A DNA stretch of 64,000 nt from Xanthomonas sacchari (GCF_040529065.1 NZ_CP132343.1:1364001-1428000); one strand, 5' to 3'; counted from the stretch's first letter, positions 7,952-19,656 are shown. Numbers and translations: made by a program. Notes: generated from the sequence alone by a model not told the origin.

Positions 7952-8017
7952 GGAGCGGCTTTAGCCGCGACCGGGCTTTCCCGGTAATGCTCAGTCGCGG
8001 CTGAAGCCGCTCCTACG
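7952..8017. repeat. REP-like palindrome, copy B, interrupted by the IS element
   Basis: GGAGCGGCTTTAGCCGCGAC, a spacer CCGGGCTTTCCCGG that is itself palindromic, and GTCGCGGCTGAAGCCGCTCC form the REP hairpin. Its first bases (TCGTAG) lie on the far side of the IS at 6714-6719. The rest of the 7707-8161 gap holds the noncoding IS end and the inverted repeat arm; no other gene is seen. Confidence 0.8.
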
Positions 8018-8038
8018 ACAAACAGCGGTTGCGCTGCC

Positions 8039-8096
8039 TTTGCGAATCCCTGCTTTCCACAGCCGAATGGCTGGTCATCCCGACTCCCCAATCCCG
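8039..8096 (-). repeat. Right arm of the 58-bp inverted repeat flanking the IS element
   Basis: This is the reverse complement of 6634-6691 with only a few mismatches (shared core includes CAGCCGAATGGCTGGTCATC). It ends in CCCCAATCCCG units of the 7-bp family, 65 bp before the nucleoside hydrolase start. Confidence 0.8.
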
Positions 8097-8161
8097 TCTT
8101 CTTCCCATGCCTGCCCAGCAGTGCCAGACTCGGCGGCTCGAATGGACGAGCGAAGCGACGC

Positions 8162-9100
8162 ATGAGCGACAAGATTCCCCTGTTGATCGATACCGACCCT
8201 GGCGTGGACGACGCGCTGGCGCTGTTGATGGCGTTCGCCGATCCGCGTCACGAGGTGGTCGGGCTGACCATCGCCGCCGGCAACGTCGGGCTGCGCCACA
8301 CCGTGCGCAACGCGCTGAAGCTGTGCGAAGTGGCCGGGCGCGAGGATGTGCCGGTGTTCGCCGGCTGCGCCGATCCGCTGCTGCATCCGTCGGTGGATGC
8401 CGGGCACGTGCATGGCCAGGACGGCTTCGGCGACGTCGACCTGCCGCCGGCCGCGCGTGGCGCCGAGGCCGAGCACGCCGCGCTGGCGATCCTGCGCCTG
8501 TCGCACCAGTACGCCGGGCGCCTGCTGCTGGTCGCGCTGGGGCCGTTGACCAACATCGCACTGGCGCTGAAGCTGGATCCGACCCTGCCGCAGCGCGTCG
8601 GCCGCTTCCTGGTGATGGGTGGGGCGATCACCTGCCACGGCAATATCACCCCGGCCGCCGAATTCAACATCGCCTTCGATCCGGAAGCCGCGCACATCGT
8701 GTTCAAGGCGTTCCCGCACATCGAGGTCGCCGATTGGGAGGCGACCGTGGCGCACGGCCTGCCGCACCGCGAGGTCGAGCAGTGGCTGGCGGTGGATGCG
8801 CCCAAGGCGCGCTTCTACGAACTGATCTCGCGCAAGACCCGGCTGTGGTCGGAAGACGCCCGCGGCGAGCACTGGTACGCCGCCGACGCACTGGCGATGG
8901 CCTGGGCGCTGCAGCCCGACGGCGCGCAGGAAGTGCAGTCGCGGCCCATGCAGATCGAGCTGTCCGGGGTGCACACCCGCGGCGCCACCCTGGTCGATTG
9001 GAACCGCCAGCTGGGCCTGCCGGACAATGCGACCATGCTCATCCGCTACGACCACGCCCGCTTCCTGGGCCTGGCCCGCGTGGCGGTCGGCGCCGGCTGA
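8162..9100 (+). CDS. Nucleoside hydrolase (IunH family)
   Basis: The 312-residue protein belongs to the calcium-dependent nucleoside N-ribohydrolases, which split nucleosides into base and ribose for salvage. The calcium-binding N-terminal motif LIDTDPGVDDALAL, the GNVGLRHTVRNA loop, LVALGPLTNIALAL, and MGGAITCHGNITPAAEFNIAFDPEAA are all recognisable. The C-terminal calcium Asp is probably in YAADALAMA near residue 243, where a Tyr-Ala replaces the His-Asp often seen in IunH. Base specificity (purine, pyrimidine or inosine-uridine) therefore cannot be set from sequence. The gene stands alone, after the IS/REP region and before a palindromic operator. Confidence 0.9.
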   Translation: MSDKIPLLIDTDPGVDDALALLMAFADPRHEVVGLTIAAGNVGLRHTVRNALKLCEVAGREDVPVFAGCADPLLHPSVDAGHVHGQDGFGDVDLPPAARGAEAEHAALAILRLSHQYAGRLLLVALGPLTNIALALKLDPTLPQRVGRFLVMGGAITCHGNITPAAEFNIAFDPEAAHIVFKAFPHIEVADWEATVAHGLPHREVEQWLAVDAPKARFYELISRKTRLWSEDARGEHWYAADALAMAWALQPDGAQEVQSRPMQIELSGVHTRGATLVDWNRQLGLPDNATMLIRYDHARFLGLARVAVGAG

Positions 9101-9153
9101 GCTTGCCGGTCCCTGCCTGCGCATGCGTCAGAGCCGGGGGCGGCGGCTGGCGA

Positions 9154-9188
9154 CTACACGTAACGTGTGAATTACACGTTGCGTGTAG
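9154..9188. promoter_or_regulatory. 35-bp near-perfect palindrome, likely operator upstream of rpmE2
   Basis: CTACACGTAACGTGT and ACACGTTGCGTGTAG are complementary at 14 of 15 positions around a central GAATT. Each half is itself nearly palindromic (ACACGT-A-ACGTGT and ACACGT-T-GCGTGT), so two dimer sites about 18 bp apart are possible. The right half overlaps the predicted -35 of rpmE2, so a repressor is the simplest reading. The regulator is not identified; Zur is a candidate from rpmE2 biology, but the site does not look like a classical Zur box. Confidence 0.65.
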
Positions 9189-9208
9189 GGCGGCAGGGCT
9201 GTTATAGT
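9179..9208 (+). promoter_or_regulatory. Predicted promoter of rpmE2
   Basis: TTGCGT (9179-9184) and TATAGT (9203-9208) are 18 bp apart, 38 bp upstream of the rpmE2 start. The -35 lies inside the right half of the palindrome. Pattern match only. Confidence 0.45.
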
Positions 9209-9245
9209 TTCCCTCTTGTCCAGCAGCCACCTACGGTGCGAGCCC

Positions 9246-9488
9246 ATGAAGGCCGACATCCATCCCCAGTACCGCGACGTCGTGTTCCACGATGTCACCT
9301 CCGATTTCAAGATCCTGACCCGTTCGACCATGTCCTCGAAAGAGACGGTCAAGTGGGAGGACGGCGAAGAGTATCCGCTGATCAAGGTCGAAATTTCCTC
9401 GGCTTCGCATCCGTTCTATACGGGCAAGCACAAGGTCATCGACACCAGCGGCCGCATCGACAAGTTCCAGAAGCGCTACGCGCGCTGA
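9246..9488 (+). CDS. rpmE2: Ribosomal protein L31 type B (zinc-independent)
   Basis: The 80-residue protein starts [17 protein letters not shown] and contains the [25 protein letters not shown] insertion and [17 protein letters not shown] that define type B L31. It lacks the CxxC zinc ribbon of type A, so it can replace the zinc form in the large subunit, and in many bacteria it is derepressed under zinc limitation by Zur. ATG 9246 gives the family N-terminus; ten upstream residues in the open frame have no family support. The gene is monocistronic, with a palindromic operator upstream and a hairpin terminator 27 bp downstream. Confidence 0.95.
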   Translation: MKADIHPQYRDVVFHDVTSDFKILTRSTMSSKETVKWEDGEEYPLIKVEISSASHPFYTGKHKVIDTSGRIDKFQKRYAR

Positions 9489-9515
9489 CCGGAACCGTCG
9501 AACGGATGTAAAGCG

Positions 9516-9540
9516 ACGGCCGCTTGCGCGGCCGTTTTGC
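9516..9540 (+). terminator. Rho-independent terminator after rpmE2
   Basis: ACGGCCGC and GCGGCCGT form an 8-bp stem with a TTGC loop, followed by TTTTGC. The remaining gap to gltA (9541-9778) holds no gene; an extended -10-like TGCGATAAT lies at 9680-9688. Confidence 0.8.
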
Positions 9541-9778
9541 TATCCGCCACATCCTGTCTTCCCGGCGTTGACGCGCCGGTGTCATCCTTCCGTGAAAGTG
9601 CGGCGAGGATGCAACGCTGTGTCGCTTTCCTGCCGCCATCGTGCAGCATGAGGGGTGAGCGACGACGCAAATGCTGCTGTGCGATAATGGCGCGATCCGT
9701 GGCGATTGCCGTGGACTTCCTTCACGCGTCTGTTCGCAACGTAATCGGACAGGCGCCTTCCATCGAGGAGCGCACACT

Positions 9779-11068
<1,290 letters not shown>

Positions 11069-11090
11069 TCGATCGCCTCACCGCTATCAG

Positions 11091-11119
11091 GAACGCCCCG
11101 CCTCGCGGGGCGTTTTTGT
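11091..11119 (+). terminator. Rho-independent terminator after gltA
   Basis: AACGCCCCGC and GCGGGGCGTT form a 10-bp stem with a CTC loop, followed by TTTGTTT, 22 bp after the gltA stop. Confidence 0.85.
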
Positions 11120-11225
11120 TTGCGCGGTCGAAGCGGGGAAGGGCTGGCGTCCGCTTCGCCTCGCCGCGCGCGCATGCGTCATGTCACGGCGCACGCCGCA
11201 GCCAATGCGTGGCGCGCTGCCGCGC

Positions 11226-11870
11226 TCAGCCGTACTGGTAGTCGGCGATGTCCTGTTCGGTCAGCAGTTGCCGCAGTTGCGGCATCGAGGCGCGGCGCAT
11301 CGGCTTCTCGTCCACCTGCGACAGCGGCGCCTGGCGCAGCGCGTCGTAGGGCAGCACTGTCAGGTCGAAGGTCAGCTCCTCGGCAGTGAACAGCCACACC
11401 GGGAAGTCCTCGCTGCGCTCGCGGTCCAGGCGCAGCCTGCGGCTGCGCAACTCGGCCGGGATGCGGTGCTCTTCGAGAAAGCGCGCCACCGCCTCGGCAT
11501 CGTCGCTGTGCAGATGCAACTGCACCGGGCTGTTGGCGTCGGCGGTGCCGTCGTGCACCGGCCCGGCCAGGCGTGGCGCGAAGGCGTGCAGGAAGTCCAT
11601 CGCGCGCAGCGCCGCCTCGCGCCGCCGGCGCAGTTCGCCGGCATGGTCGGGGCCGGCGAACAGCCGCTGGTATTCACGCAGGGCGTCCTCGATCTCGCTG
11701 TTGCGCGGCAGCGAGGCATCGTCGTGGATGCCGAGCCGGTCGGCGGCCTTGAGCTTGGCCTGGTGGAAATCGCGGATGCCGCCTTCGGCCATCAGGCGGG
11801 CGGCTTCGTGCGCCAGCCGGCGGCGGCGTTCGTGCGTGCGGGTCCGGGCATGTTGCCGAGCGTGGTGCAT
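11226..11870 (-). CDS. Conserved hypothetical protein downstream of mrcA
   Basis: I do not recognise a named family for this 214-residue protein. It begins with a very basic Arg/His-rich segment (MHHARQHARTRTHERRRRLA), followed by a helical, charged middle part and a C-terminal half with DFPVWLFTAEELTFDLTVLPY. No signal peptide or membrane segment is visible, so it is probably cytosolic. The composition and codon use resemble the neighbours, and the frame is clean, so it is very likely real. It is read in the same direction as mrcA, 153 bp beyond its stop, with GC-rich hairpins between. ATG 11870 is chosen over an upstream in-frame start at 11984 that would run into low-similarity sequence. 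Confidence 0.75.
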   Translation of the reverse strand: MHHARQHARTRTHERRRRLAHEAARLMAEGGIRDFHQAKLKAADRLGIHDDASLPRNSEIEDALREYQRLFAGPDHAGELRRRREAALRAMDFLHAFAPRLAGPVHDGTADANSPVQLHLHSDDAEAVARFLEEHRIPAELRSRRLRLDRERSEDFPVWLFTAEELTFDLTVLPYDALRQAPLSQVDEKPMRRASMPQLRQLLTEQDIADYQYG

Positions 11871-11956
11871 GGAGCGCCTCCCCTCAAAGCCTGCCCCGAC
11901 TGTACCGCAGCCTTGCGAAATTCGGGTGTAGCCGGCGCCGCTGCCTGATGCGGCGT

Positions 11957-12006
11957 CCGCCGGGCGAGGCGCGCCCGGCGGCAACTGCCCCGGCCAGCGC
12001 CGGGGC
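11957..12006 (-). terminator. Two GC-rich hairpins after mrcA (possible 3' end)
   Basis: CCGCCGGGCG/CGCCCGGCGG (11957-11981) and GCCCCGG/CCGGGGC (11987-12006) are strong stems just past the mrcA stop. Neither is followed by a U tract on the minus strand, so they may pause polymerase or protect the mRNA end rather than terminate fully. Confidence 0.4.
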
Positions 12007-12023
12007 GGGGCGGCGCGACGCGA

Positions 12024-14450
12024 TCAGAAGATGTCGAAAGCCGCGTCGTCGGTCTTCTGGTCCTGCAGGCTTTCGTCGAACTGCTGGATGCGGTCCATGT
12101 CCTCGGTCTTGACCCACTCGGTGGCGCCGTTGAGGCTGACCTGGACCATGCCGCCAGGCGGGTCGTTGCGGGCGATCGGCTGGTCCTTCAGCGCGACCCG
12201 CATGTAGTCAATCCAGATCGGCAGCGCCGCCTTGCCGCCGTACTCGCGGTAACCCAGCGAACGGTAGTCGTCGCGGCCGACCCAGACGGTGGTCACGTAC
12301 GGGCCGCCGAAGCCGGAGAACCAGGCGTCGCGGTGGTCGTTGGTCGAGCCGGTCTTGCCGCCGACGTCCTCGCGGCCGAGCACCTTGGCCGGGGTGCCGG
12401 TGCCGCGCTGGACCACGTCGCGCATCATCGACACCAACTGATAGGCGGTGCGCTCGTCGATGGCGCGCGGCGCCACCTTGGCCTCGGGGTCGGTCGGCTT
12501 CTCCGCTGCCGCCGCCGTGGCCGCGGTCTCTGCCGGCTTGGCCGCCGGCGGCGGCGTGGCCGCGCCGAAGTTGAAGCCATCCACCACCTGGCTGACCGGC
12601 GCGGCATTGCCGCCGACGCTGCCGCAGCTGCGGCAGGCGGTCAGCGGATGCTCCTGGAACAGCACCTTGCCGTCGCGGTCGGTGACCTTGTCGATGATCC
12701 AGGTGTTGACCAGCGAGCCGCCGTTGGCGAACACGGTATAGCCGCGCGCCACCGACAGCGGGGTCAGCGAGGCGGTGCCCAGCGACATCGACAGGTTCGG
12801 CGGCAGCTCGGCTTCCTGGAAGCCGAACTGGCTGATGTACTTGCGCGCGAAGTCCACGCCGATGGCGTCCAGCAGGCGCACCGAGACCAGGTTGCGCGAC
12901 TGCACCAGCGCTTCGCGCAGGCGCATCGGGCCGCGGAAGCCGCCGCCGTCGTTCTGCGGCGACCAGGTCTTGCCGCGGCGGTCGCGGAACACCACCGGCG
13001 CGTCGAGCACGATCGACGCCGGGTTGAAGCCCTTCTCGAACGAGGCCGCATACAGGAACGGCTTGAAGCTGGAGCCGGGCTGGCGGCGCGCCTGGGTGGC
13101 GCGGTTGAACTTGTTGCCGGCGTAGCTGAAGCCGCCGACCATGGCGCGCAGCGCGCCGTTGTTGGCGTCCAGCGAGACCAGGGCGGCCTGGCCGCGCGGG
13201 ATCTGGGTGATCTCCCACTCGCCCGGCTTGTCGCCGGCCTGGATGCGCACCAGGTCGCCACGCTTGAGCAGGGTGGCCGGGCTGCGCCCGGTCCAGCGGC
13301 TGGCGGCCACCGGCAGCACCAGTTCGGTCTTGTTGGCGAGCACTACGGTGGCGCTGCCGTCGCTGCCGGTGCTGGCGACGATGCTCGGCAGCATCCCGCC
13401 CTGCACGTAGACGCCGCTCAGGTGGCTGGCCAGCGCCGCCGCATCGGCATTGGCGGGGACGTCGAAGTGCTTCTCGACGCCATGCCAGCCATGGCGACGA
13501 TCGTAGACGACCAGGCCCTCGCGCACCGCATGGTTGGCCGCGGTCTGCAGGGTCGAATCGATGCTGGTGTAGACGTGGTAGCCCTTGTCCAGCACGTCGC
13601 CGCCGAAGCGCGCGATCATCTCCTGGCGCACCAGTTCGGCCACGTACGGAGCCTCGACCTCGACCGGGCGTTCGTGCGGGGCGGCGTGCATCGGCACCGC
13701 CTTGGCCGCCTCGGCCTCGGCCGGGGTGATGAAGCCCAGCGCGGCCATGCGGCTGAGCACGTAGTTGTCGCGGCGCTGCTTGGCGCGCTCGGGGTTGCTG
13801 ATCGGGTTGCCGCTGGAGGGGAACTTGGGGATGCCGGCCAGCGAGGCCATCTCGTCCAGGCTCAGCTCGTTGAGCTTCTTGCCGTAGTAGTACTCGGCGG
13901 CGGCGGCGATGCCGTAGGCGCGGTTGCCGAAGAAGCTCTTGTTCAGATACAGCTCGAAGATCTCGTCCTTGGTCAGTTCGGCCTCGATCTTGCGCGCCAG
14001 CAGGATCTCCGCCAGCTTGCGGGTGTAGCTGTATTCCGAGCTCAGGAAGAACTGGCGGGCGACCTGCTGGGTGATGGTGGAGCCGCCCGGCACGCGCTTG
14101 TCGTTGGTGGTGGCCAGCAGCCACACCGCGCGGGCGATACCCTTGTAGTCGACCCCGCCATGCTCGTAGAAGCGCGCGTCCTCGGTGGCCAGGAAGGCCT
14201 GCTTCAGCCGCTCCGGCACGTCCTTCATGGTGATGGGGTAGCGTCGGGTCTCGCCGAACAGCGCCATCAGCTTGCCGTCGCTGGAGTAGACGTACATGGG
14301 CTCCTGCAGTTCGACCTTGCGCAGGGTCTGCACGTCCGGGAGCTTGGAGGAGACGACGTAGTACAGCCCGCCTGCCACGGCGGCGCCGACCAGGCCGAGG
14401 AGGACGAACAAGACCAGCGCCCAGCGCAGCCAACGACGAAAACGGGGCAT
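12024..14450 (-). CDS. mrcA: Penicillin-binding protein 1A (glycosyltransferase/transpeptidase)
   Basis: The 808-residue class A PBP polymerises and crosslinks peptidoglycan in the periplasm. A short cytoplasmic tail and one membrane anchor (residues 10-32) precede the GT51 domain with the catalytic Glu90 in [12 protein letters not shown] and [15 protein letters not shown]. The transpeptidase domain has the nucleophile Ser in PGSSFKP near residue 460, SRN near 520 and KTGS near 698. An Ala/Pro/Glu-rich linker around residues 620-660 is typical of this clade. The gene is divergent from pilM, an arrangement conserved in Pseudomonas and Xanthomonas. ATG 14450 directly precedes the basic/hydrophobic anchor. 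Confidence 0.96.
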   Translation of the reverse strand: MPRFRRWLRWALVLFVLLGLVGAAVAGGLYYVVSSKLPDVQTLRKVELQEPMYVYSSDGKLMALFGETRRYPITMKDVPERLKQAFLATEDARFYEHGGVDYKGIARAVWLLATTNDKRVPGGSTITQQVARQFFLSSEYSYTRKLAEILLARKIEAELTKDEIFELYLNKSFFGNRAYGIAAAAEYYYGKKLNELSLDEMASLAGIPKFPSSGNPISNPERAKQRRDNYVLSRMAALGFITPAEAEAAKAVPMHAAPHERPVEVEAPYVAELVRQEMIARFGGDVLDKGYHVYTSIDSTLQTAANHAVREGLVVYDRRHGWHGVEKHFDVPANADAAALASHLSGVYVQGGMLPSIVASTGSDGSATVVLANKTELVLPVAASRWTGRSPATLLKRGDLVRIQAGDKPGEWEITQIPRGQAALVSLDANNGALRAMVGGFSYAGNKFNRATQARRQPGSSFKPFLYAASFEKGFNPASIVLDAPVVFRDRRGKTWSPQNDGGGFRGPMRLREALVQSRNLVSVRLLDAIGVDFARKYISQFGFQEAELPPNLSMSLGTASLTPLSVARGYTVFANGGSLVNTWIIDKVTDRDGKVLFQEHPLTACRSCGSVGGNAAPVSQVVDGFNFGAATPPPAAKPAETAATAAAAEKPTDPEAKVAPRAIDERTAYQLVSMMRDVVQRGTGTPAKVLGREDVGGKTGSTNDHRDAWFSGFGGPYVTTVWVGRDDYRSLGYREYGGKAALPIWIDYMRVALKDQPIARNDPPGGMVQVSLNGATEWVKTEDMDRIQQFDESLQDQKTDDAAFDIF

Positions 14451-14563
14451 CGCGAGAGATTCCGATTGCAGATTTCTTGGGCGCAGAGTATAGAGTACGC
14501 CGGGGAACGGCTGGGGCCGGTTCCGGGGATGCGACGGGTTTGCTGCCGCAGGTCATGCCGTGA

Positions 14564-15726
<1,163 letters not shown>

Positions 15727-15727
<1 letters not shown>

Positions 15728-16509
15728 TGGCGAAGATCAATCTGCTGCCCTGGCGGGCGGAACGGCGCAAGCAGCGCGAACGCGAGTTCTACTCGATGCT
15801 TGGCCTGGCCGCGTTCGCCGGGGTGCTGCTGGCGGGGCTGATCTGGTTCTACTACGACCTGCAGATCAGCGGCCAGAACGAGCGCAACGCGTATCTGCAG
15901 GCCGAGATCGAGAAGGTCCAGGCGCAGAACAAGGAAATCGACACCCTCGACGAGAAGAAGCGCCGGCTGCTGGCGCGCAAGCAGGTCATCGAGGAACTGC
16001 AGGCCAAGCGCTCGCAGATGGTGCACCTGTTCGACTCGCTGGTGCGGACCATTCCCGATGGCGTGGTGCTGACCTCCGTGAAGCAGGAGGGCGACATGCT
16101 GACCCTGGAAGGCCGCTCGCAGTCCAATGCACGGGTCAGTACCTACATGCGCAACCTGGAAGGTTCGGGCTGGATGACCAACCCGGAGCTGACGGTGATC
16201 GAGGCCAAGGCGCAGGAGAAGGAAGCCAAGGGTCCGATCGTCGACACCAAGGCGCTGCCGTACGTGTTCACGCTGCGGGTCAAGCTGCCGGTGCCCGGCG
16301 AGAGCACCGATCCGGCGGCCGACGCCACGGCACCCGGCGGTGCGGCGACGCCCGCCACGCCGGCCGCAGCACCTGCCGGCGGCGCGCCAGGCACGCCGGC
16401 GCAGGCACCGGCTGCCCCCGCACCTGCCACGGGGAGCGCCGCCGCACCGGCGCCGGCCACCGCGCCGGCTCCCGCCGCCAAGCCAGTGCAACAGGGACCG
16501 GCGTCATGA
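15727..16509 (+). CDS. pilN: Type IV pilus inner-membrane protein PilN
   Basis: The 260-residue protein has a short cytoplasmic N-terminus (AKINLLPWRAERRKQRE) carrying the INLLPWR motif that docks into PilM. One membrane helix follows at about residues 24-42, then a periplasmic coiled coil and a ferredoxin-like domain. The last 60 residues are an Ala/Pro-rich tail that is longer than in most homologues; this is a low-complexity extension common in GC-rich genomes. PilN pairs with PilO to link PilM with PilP/PilQ. Start and stop overlap pilM and pilO (ATGA), indicating translational coupling. Confidence 0.95.
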
Positions 16510-17180
16510 GCAAGAAATTCAACATCAAAGAGCTGGATTTCAACAATCTCGGCAATTGGCCGCAGCAGGCCAAGATCGTGTTCTGCGTGCTGGTGACCCT
16601 GTTCATCCTGGCCATTTCCTGGTTCCTGCTGATCAGCAGCAAGAGCGACGAGTTGCAGACGCTGGAGCAGAAGGAAACCGAGCTGCGCGCCTCCTTCGAG
16701 AAGGAACAGAGCCGGGCGGTGAACCTGCAGCCGCTGAAGCAGCAACTGGTGCAGATGGAGCAGGTGCTGCAGCAGATGCTGCGGCAGTTGCCCAGCAAGA
16801 CCGAGATGCCCGACCTGATCATCGACATCTCGCAGACTGCGCTGTCCAGCGGCCTGACCAACGAGCTGTTCCAGCCGGGTCCGGAGTCGCCGAAGGAGTT
16901 CTACGCGGAGAAGCCGATCGCCCTGCGCATGGTCGGCAGCTACCACCAGTTCGGCGCCTTCGTCAGCGGTGTGGCCTCGCTGCCGCGGGTGGTGATCCTG
17001 ACCATGCACGACATCAACCTGAAACCGCGCGACAAGAGCAACGGCATCACCGCGCGCGGCGAGCTGGAACTGTCCGGCACGGTCAAGACCTATCGCTATC
17101 TGGACGACAAGGAAATGGCCGACCAGGAACAGGCCGCAGCGGCCGCCAAGAAGGCCGGCAAGCAAGGCGGTGGAGCATGA
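16506..17180 (+). CDS. pilO: Type IV pilus inner-membrane protein PilO
   Basis: The 224-residue protein has a cytoplasmic N-terminus (KKFNIKELDFNNLGNWP), one membrane helix around residues 27-46, a coiled coil (LEQKETELRASFEKEQ) and a periplasmic ferredoxin-like domain with YHQFGAFVSGVASLPRVV typical of PilO. It forms heterodimers with PilN and contacts the PilP lipoprotein, setting the alignment of the pilus motor with the secretin. It overlaps pilN by 4 bp and pilP by 4 bp. Confidence 0.95.
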   Translation: MSKKFNIKELDFNNLGNWPQQAKIVFCVLVTLFILAISWFLLISSKSDELQTLEQKETELRASFEKEQSRAVNLQPLKQQLVQMEQVLQQMLRQLPSKTEMPDLIIDISQTALSSGLTNELFQPGPESPKEFYAEKPIALRMVGSYHQFGAFVSGVASLPRVVILTMHDINLKPRDKSNGITARGELELSGTVKTYRYLDDKEMADQEQAAAAAKKAGKQGGGA

Positions 17181-17716
17181 GCCGGCAGCAGCGGATGGTC
17201 AGGATTCTCGCCGCGGCCGCGCTGGCGCTGGTGCTTGGCGCCTGCGGTCGCACCATTACCAGCACGCCGGGCGATGCGCCGAACCTGGAGAACTGGGTGA
17301 AGGAAGTGCGCGCACGACCGGCGCAGCCGCTGGAGCCGTTGCCGGTGATGCAGCAGTTCGAGACGTTCGAATATGCGGCGCAGGGCCTGCGCGATCCGTT
17401 CAGCGATGCCTGGGCCAACCCCGACGGCAGCAGCGGCCTGCGCCCGGATCCGAACCGCCGCAAGGAGCCGCTGGAACAGTTCCCGCTGGACAGCCTCAAC
17501 ATGGTCGGCACGCTGGGCAGCGGTGCCGGCCAGGTGGCGCTGGTGATGGCGCCGGACAAGGTGACCTACCGCGTGCGTCCGGGCGTGTACATGGGGCAGA
17601 GCGATGGCCGCGTGACCGGGGTGCACGAGGATCGCATCGATTTGATTGAACTGGTGCCGGATGGCGCCGGCGGCTGGCTGGAACGTCCCGCCTCCGTCGC
17701 GCTGGACGATCAATGA
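17177..17716 (+). CDS. pilP: Type IV pilus lipoprotein PilP
   Basis: The 179-residue protein has a lipoprotein signal with lipobox LGAC (Cys near residue 22) and the PilP features: the N-terminal PVMQQFETFEYAAQGLRDPF segment and a C-terminal HR-like beta domain (LDSLNMVGTLGSGAGQVALV, YRVRPGVYMGQSDGRV). It is anchored in the inner membrane and bridges PilN/PilO to the secretin PilQ. The start overlaps the pilO stop, and the stop overlaps a possible pilQ ATG. Confidence 0.94.
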   Translation: MSRQQRMVRILAAAALALVLGACGRTITSTPGDAPNLENWVKEVRARPAQPLEPLPVMQQFETFEYAAQGLRDPFSDAWANPDGSSGLRPDPNRRKEPLEQFPLDSLNMVGTLGSGAGQVALVMAPDKVTYRVRPGVYMGQSDGRVTGVHEDRIDLIELVPDGAGGWLERPASVALDDQ

Positions 17717-17736
17717 TTGATTATGGGGATAGCACG

Positions 17737-19656
17737 ATGACTTTTTCCAAAGCCCTGAGCCTGCGCCCCATCCGGCGCCACGCGACGATGCGGCTATGCG
17801 CCTTGGGGTTGGCGGCGATGCTCGGGAACGCGGTCGTCGCCAGTGCGGCAACGCCTGCCGCGCCTGCCGCTGCACCTGCCGCGCCCGCGGCGGCGCCGGC
17901 CAAGCTCACGGTGTCGAAGATCGACTTCAAGCGCGGCGACGGCGGCGCGGGGCGGCTGATCCTGTCGTTCAACGGCAGCGGCGCCAGCCCGGACCTGCGT
18001 ACCCAGGGCAACAACGTCGTGGTCGACGTCGGTAATGCCGTGCTGCCACCGGAACTGCAGCGTCCGCTCAACGTCACCGACTTCGCGACCCCGGTGCAGC
18101 GCATCGATGCCAAGCCCTATGCCGGCGGTGCCGAGCTGGTGCTGAACACCAATGGCGGCTTCGAATCCCTGGCCTATCAGTCCGGGAACGAGTACGTGGT
18201 CGAGATCACCCCGCGCGCCGCCGCGCCGGCGGTGGGCGCGGTCACCGCCACCACGGTGAGCCAGGCCGCCGCGCAGGTCGCTGCCCGCGGCTACAGCGGC
18301 AAGCCGGTGACCTTCAACTTCCAGGACGTGCCGGTGCGCACGGTGCTGCAGTTGATCGCCGAGGAGTCCAATCTCAACATCGTCGCCTCCGACACCGTGC
18401 AGGGCAGCGTCACCCTGCGCCTGGTCAACGTACCCTGGGACCAGGCGCTGGACATCGTGCTGCGCGCCAAGGGCCTGGACAAGCGCCGCGACGGCAAGGT
18501 GATCTGGGTCGCGCCGCAGCAGGAACTGGCCAAGTTCGAGCAGGACAAGGAAGACGCGCGCATCGCGATCGAGAACCGCGAGGACCTGATCACCGACTAC
18601 GTGCAGATCAACTATCACAGCGCCACCGCGATCTTCAAGGCGCTGACCGAGGCCAAGGGCATCGGTGGCAGCGGTGGCGGTGGTGGTGGAAACGGCGGCA
18701 GCAACGGTAACAGCCAGAACGACAACGGCTTCCTGTCGCCGCGTGGGCGCATCGTCGCCGACGAGCGCACCAACACGCTGATGATCAGCGACATCCCGAA
18801 GAAGGTCGCGCAGATGCGCGAGCTGATCAACGTGATCGACCGGCCGGTCGACCAGGTGCTGATCGAAGGCCGCATCGTCATTGCGACCGATACCTTCGCG
18901 CGTGATCTGGGCGCGCGCTTCGGTATCGCTGGCCGCCGGCAGTACGGCGACAACACCGCGGTGATCAGCGGCAACGTGGCCAACAACACGTCGATCCTCA
19001 ACAGCAGCGTGCATAACATTCCGAGCGGGCTGAATTTCAATATGCCCGCCGGCACCTTCACCACCGGTACGCCTGGTGCGATTGCGTACACCCTGCTGGG
19101 TGCCAATTTCTCCCTGGACATGGAATTGTCCGCACTGCAGGAGGAGGGCCGTGGCGAGGTGATCTCCAATCCGCGCATCGTGACCTCCAACCAGCGTGAG
19201 GCAGTGATCCGGCAAGGCAAGGAAATCGGCTATGTCACCATCACAGGCGGCAGCAGCGGAGTTGCCGCCACGCCGAATGTGCAGTTCAAGGAAGTGCTGC
19301 TTGAGCTGAAGGTGACGCCGACCATCACCGACGACAACCGCATCTTCTTGAACATGAACGTGAAGAAGGATGAGGTTGATAGCTACATTACGCTCAGCGG
19401 TTACGGCCAGGTCCCTGTCATCAACCGGCGCGAGATCAACACGGCCGTCCTGGTCGATGATGGGCAGACCGTAGTCATCGGTGGTGTCTACGAATTCACC
19501 GATCGCAGCAGCATCTCCAAGGTGCCGTTCCTGGGCGATGTGCCGTTCCTGGGCAACCTGTTCAAGAAGCGTGGTCGCAGCAAGGACAAGGCGGAGTTGC
19601 TGATCTTCGTGACCCCGAAGCTGATGCGTGTGGCCAAGCGCTCGCCCGCCGGCTGA
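17737..19656 (+). CDS. pilQ: Type IV pilus outer-membrane secretin PilQ
   Basis: This 639-residue secretin forms the outer-membrane gate for the pilus fibre. Order: signal peptide (cleavage near ASAA), Ala/Pro linker, AMIN domain (about residues 45-150), secretin/TonB short N-terminal domain (VTFNFQDVPVRTVLQLIAE), N1 domain with a glycine-rich loop GSGGGGGGNGG, and the C-terminal secretin domain (GEVISNPRIVTSNQREA, VPVINRREINTAVLVDDGQ, VPFLGNLFKKRGRSKDKAELLIFVTPKL without its break). ATG 17737 is preferred because GGGGAT lies 6 bases upstream; an ATG at 17713 overlapping the pilP stop would add 8 residues. A strong terminator follows. Confidence 0.94.
   Translation: MTFSKALSLRPIRRHATMRLCALGLAAMLGNAVVASAATPAAPAAAPAAPAAAPAKLTVSKIDFKRGDGGAGRLILSFNGSGASPDLRTQGNNVVVDVGNAVLPPELQRPLNVTDFATPVQRIDAKPYAGGAELVLNTNGGFESLAYQSGNEYVVEITPRAAAPAVGAVTATTVSQAAAQVAARGYSGKPVTFNFQDVPVRTVLQLIAEESNLNIVASDTVQGSVTLRLVNVPWDQALDIVLRAKGLDKRRDGKVIWVAPQQELAKFEQDKEDARIAIENREDLITDYVQINYHSATAIFKALTEAKGIGGSGGGGGGNGGSNGNSQNDNGFLSPRGRIVADERTNTLMISDIPKKVAQMRELINVIDRPVDQVLIEGRIVIATDTFARDLGARFGIAGRRQYGDNTAVISGNVANNTSILNSSVHNIPSGLNFNMPAGTFTTGTPGAIAYTLLGANFSLDMELSALQEEGRGEVISNPRIVTSNQREAVIRQGKEIGYVTITGGSSGVAATPNVQFKEVLLELKVTPTITDDNRIFLNMNVKKDEVDSYITLSGYGQVPVINRREINTAVLVDDGQTVVIGGVYEFTDRSSISKVPFLGDVPFLGNLFKKRGRSKDKAELLIFVTPKLMRVAKRSPAG

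Larger units (their letters stand above)
6718..7952 (-). mobile_element. IS110-family (IS621-like) insertion sequence inserted in a REP palindrome
   Basis: The element comprises a DEDD/serine recombinase gene and a roughly 245-bp noncoding end upstream of it, the layout of the IS110 group. No terminal inverted repeats are seen, as expected. Reading the minus strand, both ends carry a CT dinucleotide (6718-6719 and 7951-7952), matching the CT core of IS621. Removing one CT and the element joins TCGTAG to GAGCGGC, which restores the start of a REP copy. The boundaries are therefore inferred from REP reconstruction. Coding potential and guide sequences look intact, so the element may be active. 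Confidence 0.8.
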
